The notes beneath the pieces were generated by a model. That model was not told the DNA's origin. It made no database searches and worked only from the letters and a program-made list of their open reading frames with translations. Below, in pieces: positions 15,329 through 22,392 of a stretch of 38,967 bases of DNA; within the stretch, counting starts at the first letter, position 1; the number at the start of each line of letters is the position of its first letter. Origin of the DNA: CAIJXJ01 sp964445115 (GTDB taxonomy: Bacteria; Pseudomonadota; Gammaproteobacteria; Burkholderiales; Methylophilaceae); contig CAYUJU010000025.1 in NCBI GenBank assembly GCA_964445115.1, positions 1 to 38,967 on the forward strand. Reading direction: 5' to 3'. The position numbers were made by a program, and so were the translations under genes.

Positions 15329-16543
15329 ATGACGGCATCAACGCGTGTAGGGGCGCATCCCCTGTGGCCCCGAGGCATGATGGCGGTGCTGGTCGCCCAG
15401 TTTCTTTCTGCGCTCGCCGACAATGCGCTGTTGTTTGCTGCAATCACCATGCTGCACGCCCATGCTGCGCCGAGTTGGCAGACACCATTACTGCAGGCGG
15501 TGTTCGTGATCGCCTTCATCTTGCTCGCGCCGTTTGTCGGTCCATTGGCGGACGCTTGGCCCAAGGGGCGGGTGATGTTGCTGGCGAACACCATGAAATT
15601 CGGCGGCGCAGCGTCGATGCTGCTCGGGCTACATCCCCTGATCGCCTATAACCTCGTGGGGATCGGTGCAGCGGCCTATTCCCCCGCCAAGTACGGCATC
15701 CTGAGCGAGTTGGTGGGCAAGGAGCAGCTGGTCAAAGCCAATGGCATGATGGAAGGCTCGACCATCGTGGCCATTTTGCTTGGCGCGTTGCTGGGCGGCA
15801 TGCTGGCGGACGCTTCCGTGACCTATGCGTTGGGTGCGGTGTGCGTCTGTTATCTCCTTGCTGCTGCGGCCAACGCGCGGATTCCGCGCCTGCCCGTTGC
15901 ACACCCGATGGCCCATTATTCCCCGGCGGTGCTGATCCGGGATTTCTGGCATGCCGTGGCAACCCTGTTCCGCAACCGCGATGCCCGTTTTTCTCTGCTG
16001 GGCACCAGTGTGTTCTGGGGGGCTGGTTCGACGTTGCGTTTGCTGCTGGTCGCCTGGGTGCCGGTGGCGCTGGGGGTGGGCGACCTGAGCATGCCGGCCA
16101 ACCTGAGTGGTGCCGTGGCGATCGGCATTGCCTTCGGTGCAGCAGGAGCAGCGAGTTTCGTGAGCCTGGACAAGGTCAACCGCGCCCTGCCGGCAGGGGT
16201 ATTGATCGGTTTTCTGATCGTGGTGTTTGCGCACATGACGAACCTGTACGCCGCGGTGGCGTTGCTGGTGCTGGTAGGGGCCTGTGGCGGGTTCTATGTC
16301 GTGCCCTTGAACGCCTTGCTGCAGGAGCGCGGCCACGAAACGGTAGGCGCAGGACATGCGGTAGCCGTGCAGAACTTTGTCGAGAATTTTGCCATGCTGG
16401 CGCTGGTCGGGCTGTATACGGGTATGGACCGCAGCCAGGTGCCGGTGGTGCATTCCGCGACCGCCTTCGGTACCGTGGTGCTGGTCGCGATCACGGCCTT
16501 GGCGGTGTATCGGTTGGGAGGGGGGCGAGCAGTAAGCCAGTGA
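15329..16543 (+). CDS. lplT: Lysophospholipid transporter, MFS
   Basis: A 404-residue, highly hydrophobic protein with about 12 predicted membrane helices, close to the 397 residues of Escherichia coli LplT. Early strings such as LVAQFLSALADNALLFA and the loop segment SPAKYGILSEL are typical of LplT. It flips lysophospholipids from the outer to the inner leaflet of the inner membrane, where Aas re-acylates them. AGGAGTAAGG just before the ATG is a strong ribosome binding site. aas lies upstream on the same strand, separated by the M23 gene. Confidence 0.93.
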   Translation: MTASTRVGAHPLWPRGMMAVLVAQFLSALADNALLFAAITMLHAHAAPSWQTPLLQAVFVIAFILLAPFVGPLADAWPKGRVMLLANTMKFGGAASMLLGLHPLIAYNLVGIGAAAYSPAKYGILSELVGKEQLVKANGMMEGSTIVAILLGALLGGMLADASVTYALGAVCVCYLLAAAANARIPRLPVAHPMAHYSPAVLIRDFWHAVATLFRNRDARFSLLGTSVFWGAGSTLRLLLVAWVPVALGVGDLSMPANLSGAVAIGIAFGAAGAASFVSLDKVNRALPAGVLIGFLIVVFAHMTNLYAAVALLVLVGACGGFYVVPLNALLQERGHETVGAGHAVAVQNFVENFAMLALVGLYTGMDRSQVPVVHSATAFGTVVLVAITALAVYRLGGGRAVSQ

Positions 16544-16550
16544 GTGGAAA

Positions 16551-16596
16551 TGCCTGCATTCATGAAAATCATGAGGTGCGATTCATGATGGCAGGC
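16551..16596 (+). repeat. Imperfect inverted repeat between lplT and pqqA
   Basis: TGCCTGCATTCATGA at 16551-16565 is nearly the reverse complement of TCATGATGGCAGGCA at 16582-16596. No T-run follows. It may be a weak lplT terminator or a control site upstream of pqqA. Confidence 0.4.
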
Positions 16597-16702
16597 AGAT
16601 GGTTGACGGCACGACAGGCGCACAATGCAGTCATAGATTCACGAGCCAATAGGCTCCAAAGTGCAAGCAACCCAGTAGTTCAACTTTTGAAAGGATAGAA
16701 CC

Positions 16703-16774
16703 ATGTGGACCAAGCCTGAAGTGACCGAAATGCGTTTTGGCTTTGAAGTGACGATGTACGTCTGCAACCGTTAA
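16703..16774 (+). CDS. pqqA: Coenzyme PQQ precursor peptide PqqA
   Basis: A 23-residue reading frame too short for usual gene finders. It begins MWTKPEVTEMR and ends FGFEVTMYVCNR. This is the PqqA signature: MWTKP start, and E-V-T-M-Y with Glu15 and Tyr19 at exactly the two positions that PqqE cross-links to build pyrroloquinoline quinone. AAGGA at 16690-16694 is a good ribosome binding site, and a terminator follows the stop. Cys21 is unusual; most copies have Ala or Asn near there. No pqqB, C, D or E is nearby, so the modifying enzymes must be encoded elsewhere or this copy is an orphan. Transcription as a single-gene unit is inferred from the spacing. Confidence 0.92.
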   Translation: MWTKPEVTEMRFGFEVTMYVCNR

Positions 16775-16792
16775 TTTGGTCGCAAGCCAAAC

Positions 16793-16817
16793 AAAAAGGG
16801 GCCTCGCGCCCCTTTTT
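16793..16817. terminator. Bidirectional terminator between pqqA and fdx
   Basis: A 10-bp perfect stem, AAAAAGGGGC with GCCCCTTTTT, has a 5-nt loop. T-runs in both directions suit both pqqA (+) and the converging fdx operon (-). Confidence 0.88.
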
Positions 16818-16841
16818 CATTTCTATCTTCCGGCCAGCGCT

Positions 16842-17177
16842 TCAGCCGCGAAGCTCGATCACGAGATTACCATTCCCTTCGACATACGCCTGACACCCCA
16901 GTCGTGACCACTGTGCGCGGTCATGCGCCTGGTTGAGCACCCGGTTTTCTTCGTCGCCCATGTGGCTGACGAAGGCTGCCCCTTCCATCACGTAGACATG
17001 GCAGGTGGTGCAGGAGCACTGCATCTGGCACGAATGGCTGATCTCCACGTCGGCTTCCAGCAGGCATTCCACTAGGGATTTTCCCGGGATGGCCGGGACG
17101 ATCTCGCCCTGCGGACAAGCGCGCGGATGGGGGAGGACGGTGATGGTATGGGCGGGTTTCTTTTTGAAGAAAAACAT
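16842..17177 (-). CDS. fdx: [2Fe-2S] ferredoxin, Isc/adrenodoxin type
   Basis: A protein of 111 residues. The cluster motif HSCQMQCSCTTC has the C-x5-C-x2-C ligand spacing of Isc ferredoxin (with an extra Cys between), and the fourth ligand is in SRLGCQA. It carries single electrons in the cytoplasm, classically for Fe-S cluster assembly. GGAGATCGGCC before the ATG is a good ribosome binding site. It is not in an isc operon here but is the last gene of thiS-thiG-apaG-mltA-fdx. Another role, such as serving a monooxygenase, cannot be excluded. Confidence 0.9.
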   Translation of the reverse strand: MFFFKKKPAHTITVLPHPRACPQGEIVPAIPGKSLVECLLEADVEISHSCQMQCSCTTCHVYVMEGAAFVSHMGDEENRVLNQAHDRAQWSRLGCQAYVEGNGNLVIELRG

Positions 17178-17220
17178 GGCCGATCTCCTGCGCGTCTCAC
17201 ACGCTTGGCGGGGCGTGCGC

Positions 17221-18483
17221 CTATTTGCTGCCGTTGGGGGTCCAGCCCTTGGGGAGCAGCACCCACATGCGGCTGTCGCGCTGCTTCATCGCCCCGGCTT
17301 TCTGGCCGGCTTCATAGCCAGCACCCCAGAAGAAATCCGCGCGCACCGCGCCCTTGATGGCGCCACCGGTGTCCTGCGCCACCATCAGGCGTTGTAGCGG
17401 CTGGCTGCTGTTGGGCAGGGTGGTGCTGAGGTAGATCGGTGCGCCGAGCGGAATGTAGCGTGGGTCGATGGCAAGACTGCGTTCTGCGGCGATCGGTACG
17501 CCCAGCGCGCCGAGCGGGCCGCTCAGGCCCGGCGGGAGTTCGCGGAAAAACACGTAGCTGGGGTTGGTGTTGAGCAACTCGCGCAACTTTTCCGGATTGC
17601 GGCGGCTCCACTCCTTGATGCCCTGCATCGAGGCCTTGTCGGTCGTGAGTTCGCCGCGTTCAATCAGGACCTTGCCGATGGATTGGTAGGGCTGTCCGTT
17701 CTGATCGGCATAGCCGACGTGCAGGCCATCACCGTTCTCGAACATGATGTAGCCTGAACCCTGGATCTGCAGGAAAAACAGGTCGACGATGTCATCTACC
17801 CACAACAACTCCTTGCCGTTCAGCGGGGATTGCAGCACGTCGATCTCGGCGCGGCTGTAATAGGGGGTGAGCTTGCCGCCGCTGAGCTTGCCGCGCAGGC
17901 GGCGAGTGGCGAGTTCGGGGTATACGCTGCCCAGCTCGACGCTCACTATGTCGTCAGGACGCGCGTAGAGCGGGTAACGATAACGGTCGCTACGAATTTT
18001 GCTGCCCTTGAGCAGGGGTTCGTAATACCCGGTGATCAGGCCGGTATCCGTGCCGTCCGGGTTCATGACCTGGTAGGGGGTGAAATGCTCGCGTAACACG
18101 CCCTGAAGCGCAGGAGTGTTTGATCCGGCCGATTTGGCGATGGCGTCACAGGCGGTACGCCAGGTGTCGCGCTTTTTCAACACGTTGCAGCTTTGCTGGA
18201 GCGCCCCCCACGCGACGGCCAGATTGTCCTGATCCAGCCCGGTGAGTGCCGACCAGTCGCTTTTGCGCAGCAGGCTGTATTCGTTGCCCTTGATCGCCTC
18301 GACGGGTTGGGCGGGGGGCGGGACGTAGCGCTCGACATCCGGCACCTGCAACGGCGGCAGGGTTTCCACCGGCTCGCAACGGCAGGCAGCAGCGGGGGGT
18401 GTCGGTACCGTCGCGTTGGGTTTGACGATTTTTTCGACACAGCCGCTCAGCAGCAGCACGAGGATCAGCGAGAGCAGTCGCAT
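17221..18483 (-). CDS. mltA: Membrane-bound lytic murein transglycosylase A
   Basis: A 420-residue lipoprotein with lipobox LLSGC (Cys15). The central MltA domain includes TGYYEPLLKGS and the strings WVDDIVDLFFLQIQGSGY and GDGLHVGYADQNG. The C-terminal 3D domain contains AQDTGGAIKGAVRADFFWG, with the Asp residues expected for catalysis. It cleaves peptidoglycan glycan strands to 1,6-anhydro products and is anchored in the outer membrane. Its start lies 5 nt after the apaG stop, so the two are co-transcribed. Confidence 0.95.
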   Translation of the reverse strand: MRLLSLILVLLLSGCVEKIVKPNATVPTPPAAACRCEPVETLPPLQVPDVERYVPPPAQPVEAIKGNEYSLLRKSDWSALTGLDQDNLAVAWGALQQSCNVLKKRDTWRTACDAIAKSAGSNTPALQGVLREHFTPYQVMNPDGTDTGLITGYYEPLLKGSKIRSDRYRYPLYARPDDIVSVELGSVYPELATRRLRGKLSGGKLTPYYSRAEIDVLQSPLNGKELLWVDDIVDLFFLQIQGSGYIMFENGDGLHVGYADQNGQPYQSIGKVLIERGELTTDKASMQGIKEWSRRNPEKLRELLNTNPSYVFFRELPPGLSGPLGALGVPIAAERSLAIDPRYIPLGAPIYLSTTLPNSSQPLQRLMVAQDTGGAIKGAVRADFFWGAGYEAGQKAGAMKQRDSRMWVLLPKGWTPNGSK

Positions 18484-18488
18484 AGGCG

Positions 18489-18872
18489 CTAATGCAGCAC
18501 GCGTGGCATGGAGAGCGTGAATGGCGGGATGGGGGAGTCGAACTGCGTGCCGTCTTCCGCCGTCATGTGGTAGCTGCCATGCATGGTGCCGACAGGGGTC
18601 GTCAGTACGGTGCCGCTGGTGTACTGGAAATGCTCGCCTGGCTGCAGCAGGGGCTGTTCGCCGACAACGCCGAGCCCGCGCACTTCCTGCACTTCGTCGT
18701 TGGCATCCTTGATCAACCAGTGGCGGCTGATCAGTTGCGCCGCCACGCTGCCGGTGTTGGTGATGGTAATGGTGTAGGAAAAGACGTAGCGGTTTTGCGC
18801 CTCGTCCGATTGCTCCGGCACAAACGCCGTTTCTACCGTGACGGAGAATTCGTAGTGCTTGTGCGTGGGCAT
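18489..18872 (-). CDS. apaG: ApaG protein (Co2+/Mg2+ efflux-associated)
   Basis: A 127-residue protein, the standard ApaG length. It has the fibronectin-like fold strings YVFSYTITITNTG, QLISRHWLI, EVRGLGVVGEQPLLQPGE and GTMHGSYHM. Escherichia coli ApaG is linked to cobalt/magnesium efflux phenotypes, but the biochemical role is unsettled. It sits between thiG (11 nt) and mltA (5 nt) and is clearly part of this operon. Confidence 0.95.
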   Translation of the reverse strand: MPTHKHYEFSVTVETAFVPEQSDEAQNRYVFSYTITITNTGSVAAQLISRHWLIKDANDEVQEVRGLGVVGEQPLLQPGEHFQYTSGTVLTTPVGTMHGSYHMTAEDGTQFDSPIPPFTLSMPRVLH

Positions 18873-18883
18873 GGATGGGCTTT

Positions 18884-19672
18884 CTACTTGGTCTGACTGA
18901 TCATGCCGGTGGTCGGCGAACTGGGCGATGCGGAGTACAGTTTCTTTGGCATGCGCCCGGCGAGGAAGGCTTCACGGCCAGCTTCGACGGCTTTCTTCAT
19001 GGCCGAGGCCATCAGGATCGGATCATTGGCGCCGGCGATGGCGGTGTTCATCAGGATGCCGTCGCAGCCGAGCTCCATGGCGATGGCGGCATCGGAAGCC
19101 GTGCCCACCCCAGCGTCGACCAATACTGGCACCTTGAGGGTGTCGCGGATGATCTGCAGGTTCCACGGATTGAGGATGCCCATGCCGGAGCCGATCAGTG
19201 AGGCGAGTGGCATCACCGCGACGCAACCGATGTCTTCCAGTTGCTTGGCGATGATGGGGTCGTCCGAGGTGTAGACCATGACATCGAACCCTTCCTTCAC
19301 CAGCGTTTTCGCGGCAGCCAGGGTTTCGACAACGTTGGGGTAGAGGGTGTGCGGGTCGCCCAGCACCTCCAGCTTGACCAGCTTGTGGCCATCCAGCAAC
19401 TCACGGGCCAGGCGCAGGGTGCGCACGGCATCTTCGGCGCTGTAACAGCCGGCGGTATTGGGCAGGTAGGTGAACTGGTCCGGCGGGACGAAATCCAGCA
19501 ACGACGGGGCATTGGCATCCTGCCCGATGTTGGTGCGACGGATCGCAACGGTGACGATCTCGCAGCCGCTGGCATCGAGTGCCGCACGCGTTTGTTCGAA
19601 ATCCTTGTACTTGCCGGTGCCAACCAGCAAGCGGGAGCGGTAGGCCTTGCCGGCGATGTTCAACGTGTCCAT
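18884..19672 (-). CDS. thiG: Thiazole synthase
   Basis: A protein of 262 residues from ATG 19672; an upstream in-frame start would overlap thiS. It makes the thiazole phosphate of thiamine from deoxyxylulose 5-phosphate, dehydroglycine and sulfur delivered by ThiS thiocarboxylate. The Schiff-base lysine is K100 in LVKLEVLGD. Other family strings are SRLLVGTGKY, RRTNIG and PVLVDAGVGTASDAA. It lies directly downstream of thiS with a 19-nt gap. Confidence 0.97.
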   Translation of the reverse strand: MDTLNIAGKAYRSRLLVGTGKYKDFEQTRAALDASGCEIVTVAIRRTNIGQDANAPSLLDFVPPDQFTYLPNTAGCYSAEDAVRTLRLARELLDGHKLVKLEVLGDPHTLYPNVVETLAAAKTLVKEGFDVMVYTSDDPIIAKQLEDIGCVAVMPLASLIGSGMGILNPWNLQIIRDTLKVPVLVDAGVGTASDAAIAMELGCDGILMNTAIAGANDPILMASAMKKAVEAGREAFLAGRMPKKLYSASPSSPTTGMISQTK

Positions 19673-19691
19673 GCGATAGGTCTCAATTAGG

Positions 19692-19898
19692 TTAGCCGCC
19701 ACCGACGGCACCGACGATTTCCAGGTGGTCGCCGGAGGCCAGCACGGTCTCGGCAAACGCGCCGCGCGGCACGATTTCGCCGTTGCGTTCGATCGCGATG
19801 CGCTTGCCTTCCAGCCCCATGCGGCTGACCAGGGCGGCGACCGTGAGGGTTGCTACATCGAATTGGCGCGTGTTGCCGTTGATGGTAAGGGTAATCAT
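19692..19898 (-). CDS. thiS: Sulfur carrier protein ThiS
   Basis: A 68-residue ubiquitin-like protein from ATG 19898, starting MITLTINGN. The longer frame up to 19949 is not conserved in character. The C-terminal GAVGGG ends in the Gly-Gly that is adenylated by ThiF and converted to the thiocarboxylate. It donates sulfur to ThiG. No thiF or thiO/thiH is present in the window. Confidence 0.95.
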   Translation of the reverse strand: MITLTINGNTRQFDVATLTVAALVSRMGLEGKRIAIERNGEIVPRGAFAETVLASGDHLEIVGAVGGG

Positions 19899-19959
19899 GT
19901 TTCGGGTGGTTCGAAAACCGGAATGTTCAATCGGTGCGGGGTGCCGCAATCAGGAAAGT

Positions 19960-19989
19960 ATTGTAAGCGACAAGCGGTAGATGAGCCAA
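19960..19989 (-). promoter_or_regulatory. Candidate promoter of thiS operon
   Basis: Read on the minus strand, TTGGCT (19989-19984) and TACAAT (19965-19960) are 18 nt apart, with about 60 nt of leader to the thiS ATG. I looked for a TPP riboswitch here and did not see one. Confidence 0.35.
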
Positions 19990-20134
19990 ACGACACCTCC
20001 TTGTACCGGTGGTGGTTTGCAACGGTTGAGACTTTCAATCATGGACGGTAGCTTTAAATATGACCGATGTCGACGTAAACCTGATTAAATATGCCGAGTG
20101 GTGACAGCGTTTTTTGATACAAGGGAATGCACGT

Positions 20135-20551
20135 ATGGATTTGAGTGGTATTGGATTGGGGCTCGTCGACGATCTGGTTGATGAGTCAGCCTGGGTCGTC
20201 ATGGTGTTGCTGTTGCTGCAGTTCTGTGCTGCGCTCCATCTGCTGGGATACCGACTGGTACTGCGCGTGCTGCGTGATCAGCAGGTGGGGTTCTTCACTT
20301 TTTATGCAGTGCAGGTGGCAGGATTTCTTGCAGCGACATTGTTCGTGTTTGCTATGGCGCTTCTCGACGGCTTTTTTGATATCGAGTTCGGTCTCATGCC
20401 AATCATCGGATTGGGCGTTATCTACCTGGCATCCATCCATTTCACCGGCCGCAGGATGATGAACCTGAGTGCATGGCAGTCCGCCAAGACGATGCCGCTA
20501 ATTCTTCTCGTCACTCTGTCGATACAGTTGGTCATGTTCATGGATCTGTGA
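20135..20551 (+). CDS. Small integral membrane protein of unknown function
   Basis: I do not recognise this protein of 138 residues. ATG 20135 is preferred over TTG 20114 because AAGGGA lies about 8 nt before it. Four hydrophobic segments are visible, near residues 19-41, 52-74, 83-100 and 116-135, with few charged loops: LRVLRDQQ after the first and FTGRRMMN after the third. The layout resembles DUF350-type YjfL proteins with repeated two-helix units, but I cannot confirm that. It stands alone between the divergent thiS operon and tRNA-Gly. Confidence 0.7.
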   Translation: MDLSGIGLGLVDDLVDESAWVVMVLLLLQFCAALHLLGYRLVLRVLRDQQVGFFTFYAVQVAGFLAATLFVFAMALLDGFFDIEFGLMPIIGLGVIYLASIHFTGRRMMNLSAWQSAKTMPLILLVTLSIQLVMFMDL

Positions 20552-20641
20552 ACCCGCCCATGACTAGGCAATGAAAGGATGATATCCCGATGCTGTGGGG
20601 CACCGCAGGTTACCAGTTCTGAGTAAAGTGCTTTGAGTAGA

Positions 20642-20674
20642 CAACAGGGCGCCTTGTGCGCCCTGTTGCATTTC
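20642..20674 (+). terminator. Probable terminator before tRNA-Gly
   Basis: A perfect 11-bp stem, CAACAGGGCGC with GCGCCCTGTTG, has a 5-nt loop and is followed by CATTTC. The T-run is short, so efficiency is uncertain. Confidence 0.6.
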
Positions 20675-20700
20675 AGCCTGCCGGCCCTTGGTGATATAAT
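20672..20700 (+). promoter_or_regulatory. Promoter of tRNA-Gly (and thiD)
   Basis: TTCAGC at 20672-20677 and a perfect TATAAT at 20695-20700 are spaced by 17 nt. The -10 box ends 11 nt before the mature tRNA, so the transcript has almost no leader. Confidence 0.65.
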
Positions 20701-20711
20701 CGCGCTCCATT

Positions 20712-20785
20712 GCGGGTGTAGTTCAATGGTAGAACGCCAGCTTCCCAAGCTTGATACGCGGGTTCGATTCCCGTCACCCGCTCCA
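20712..20785 (+). tRNA. tRNA-Gly (anticodon CCC)
   Basis: A 74-nt cloverleaf with encoded CCA. The anticodon arm CAGCTTCCCAAGCTTG gives CCC, and the T-arm has GGTTCGATTCC. It closely matches Escherichia coli tRNA-Gly(CCC). thiD begins 56 nt downstream with no terminator between, so tRNA and thiamine genes are probably on one transcript. Confidence 0.97.
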
Positions 20786-20841
20786 GAATTTCCCGCCGGC
20801 ATGCTTGCCGGCAGCGTTTTCACCGCCGAAAGGCAACTCCG

Positions 20842-21687
20842 ATGACCAAGATTGCACCCACCCCTCCGTTAGTCATGACGTTTTCCGCGACCGATCCCAG
20901 TGGCGGCGCCGGGATGCAGGCGGATCTGCTCACCCTGGCCAGCATCGGCTGTCACCCGTTGTCCGTCGTGACCGGCATCACCGTGCAGGACACGGTGGGG
21001 GTCGAGAGCGTGATGGCGCTCGATGCCGACTGGGTCAACGAACAGGCACGTACGGTGCTGGAAGACATGCAGGTCGAGGCGTTCAAGCTGGGTATGCTGG
21101 CCAGTGTGGAGAATGTCGCGGTGGTGGCTGAAATCGTCGCGGATTATCCGGATATTCCCTTGCTGATTGACCCTATTCTGGCGTCTGGTCGCGGTGATGA
21201 ACTGGCAGGCGATGATATTCAGGACGCGATGATCGAACTGCTGTTCCCGCAGGCGACGCTGATTACGCCCAACAGCCTGGAAGCTCGTCGCCTCGCCTTT
21301 GCCTACGACAGCGAAGATGACGAAGAAAACGCCTCGCTGGATGATTGCGCGGCCAAGCTGCTGCAGATGGGCTGCGAATACGTGTTGATCACCGGCACGC
21401 ACGAGCGCGGCAGCGAGGTGATCAATACGTTCTATGGCCGTAATAATCTGATCCGCGCCTATAACTGGGAGCGTCTGCCCGGTAGTTATCACGGCTCCGG
21501 CTGCACATTGACGGCAGCGATCGCCGCCTGTCTGGCGCACGGTCTGTCGTTGGAAGAAGCCGTGGTCGAGGCGCAGGAGTATACCTGGCAGACCTTGCAG
21601 GCCGGGTTCCGTCCCGGCATGGGGCAGTACATTCCGGACCGTCTGTTCTGGGCGAGGGAAGAAGAGGATGAAGCAGACGCGGATTGA
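20842..21687 (+). CDS. thiD: Hydroxymethylpyrimidine (phosphate) kinase
   Basis: A 281-residue ribokinase-fold protein. It phosphorylates HMP and HMP-P to HMP-PP for thiamine synthesis. Family strings: TFSATDPSGGAGMQADL near the N-terminus, EAFKLGMLAS, LIDPILASGRGDEL, LITPNSLEA and PGSYHGSGCTLTAAIAACLA with the catalytic Cys in the anion hole. ATG 20842 follows a short run after tRNA-Gly. Its 3' end overlaps thiE by 20 nt. Confidence 0.96.
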   Translation: MTKIAPTPPLVMTFSATDPSGGAGMQADLLTLASIGCHPLSVVTGITVQDTVGVESVMALDADWVNEQARTVLEDMQVEAFKLGMLASVENVAVVAEIVADYPDIPLLIDPILASGRGDELAGDDIQDAMIELLFPQATLITPNSLEARRLAFAYDSEDDEENASLDDCAAKLLQMGCEYVLITGTHERGSEVINTFYGRNNLIRAYNWERLPGSYHGSGCTLTAAIAACLAHGLSLEEAVVEAQEYTWQTLQAGFRPGMGQYIPDRLFWAREEEDEADAD

Positions 21688-22303
21688 GGGGCTGTATGCC
21701 ATCACGCCGGACCTGAACGACACCGGCGAGTTGCTGCGCCGCGCGGAGCAGGTGTTGCGGGGCGGCGCTTCCGTGCTGCAGTACCGCAACAAACAGGCGG
21801 ATTACGCACTGAAGCGCGAGCAGGCTTCCGAGCTGATGTGGCTGTGCGAGGACCACGGCGTGCCGTTCATCATCAACGACCATGTACTGCTGTGTGTCGA
21901 GCTGGATGCGGATGGTGTCCATCTCGGCGGCACGGATGGCGACATTGCAGCGGCGCGACGGTTACTCGGCGCACACAAGCTGATTGGCGCCTCCTGCTAT
22001 AACCGTCTTGATCTTGCCTTGCAAGCGCGTGACGCAGGTGCCGATTACGTCGCGTTCGGCGCCTGCTTCCCTTCCGAAACCAAGCCCGAGGCCGTGCGCG
22101 CGCCGCTCGCACTGTTCGCAGAGGCGCGCCAGGCCGTCGGGCTGCCCATGGTGGCGATCGGTGGCATTGCCCCCGATAACGTGCAACAGGTAATGTGCGC
22201 GGGGGCGGATGCCGTCGCGGTCATCTCTGCGATTTTCGACGGCGGTGAAGATCAGCAGGCGCGTGTCTCGGCCATGGTCGAACGTATTGCCACATCGCGC
22301 TGA
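21668..22303 (+). CDS. thiE: Thiamine phosphate synthase
   Basis: A 211-residue TIM-barrel protein. It joins HMP-PP and thiazole phosphate to thiamine monophosphate. Family strings: GLYAITPDL, GGASVLQYRNKQA, PFIINDHVLLCVELDADGVHLG, IGASCYN, ADYVAFGACFPSETK and PMVAIGGIAPDN. The start lies inside the end of thiD, and GAAGAAGAGG before it serves as ribosome binding site. Together with thiS, thiG and thiD it covers the core of thiamine assembly. Confidence 0.96.
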   Translation: MKQTRIEGLYAITPDLNDTGELLRRAEQVLRGGASVLQYRNKQADYALKREQASELMWLCEDHGVPFIINDHVLLCVELDADGVHLGGTDGDIAAARRLLGAHKLIGASCYNRLDLALQARDAGADYVAFGACFPSETKPEAVRAPLALFAEARQAVGLPMVAIGGIAPDNVQQVMCAGADAVAVISAIFDGGEDQQARVSAMVERIATSR

Positions 22304-22335
22304 TCTGTCGGCGCAAAGTGAAGTTGCGGTCGGCC

Positions 22336-22371
22336 ACCAAATAAAAGACAATCGCATCCTTGTTATTTGGT
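22336..22371 (+). promoter_or_regulatory. Inverted repeat upstream of the diiron protein gene
   Basis: ACCAAATAA at 22336-22344 and TTATTTGGT at 22363-22371 are exact 9-bp inverted copies, 18 nt apart, ending 21 nt before the ATG. The spacing suits either a dimeric regulator site or an RNA hairpin at the ribosome binding region. Confidence 0.5.
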
Positions 22372-22392
22372 TTCTCCGTTAAAGGGCTCCGC

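Noticed and set aside
19899..20134. TPP riboswitch upstream of thiS
   Set aside because: I looked for the conserved CTGAGA and the terminal stem pattern on the minus strand and found neither; nor is one seen before thiD, which follows a tRNA directly.
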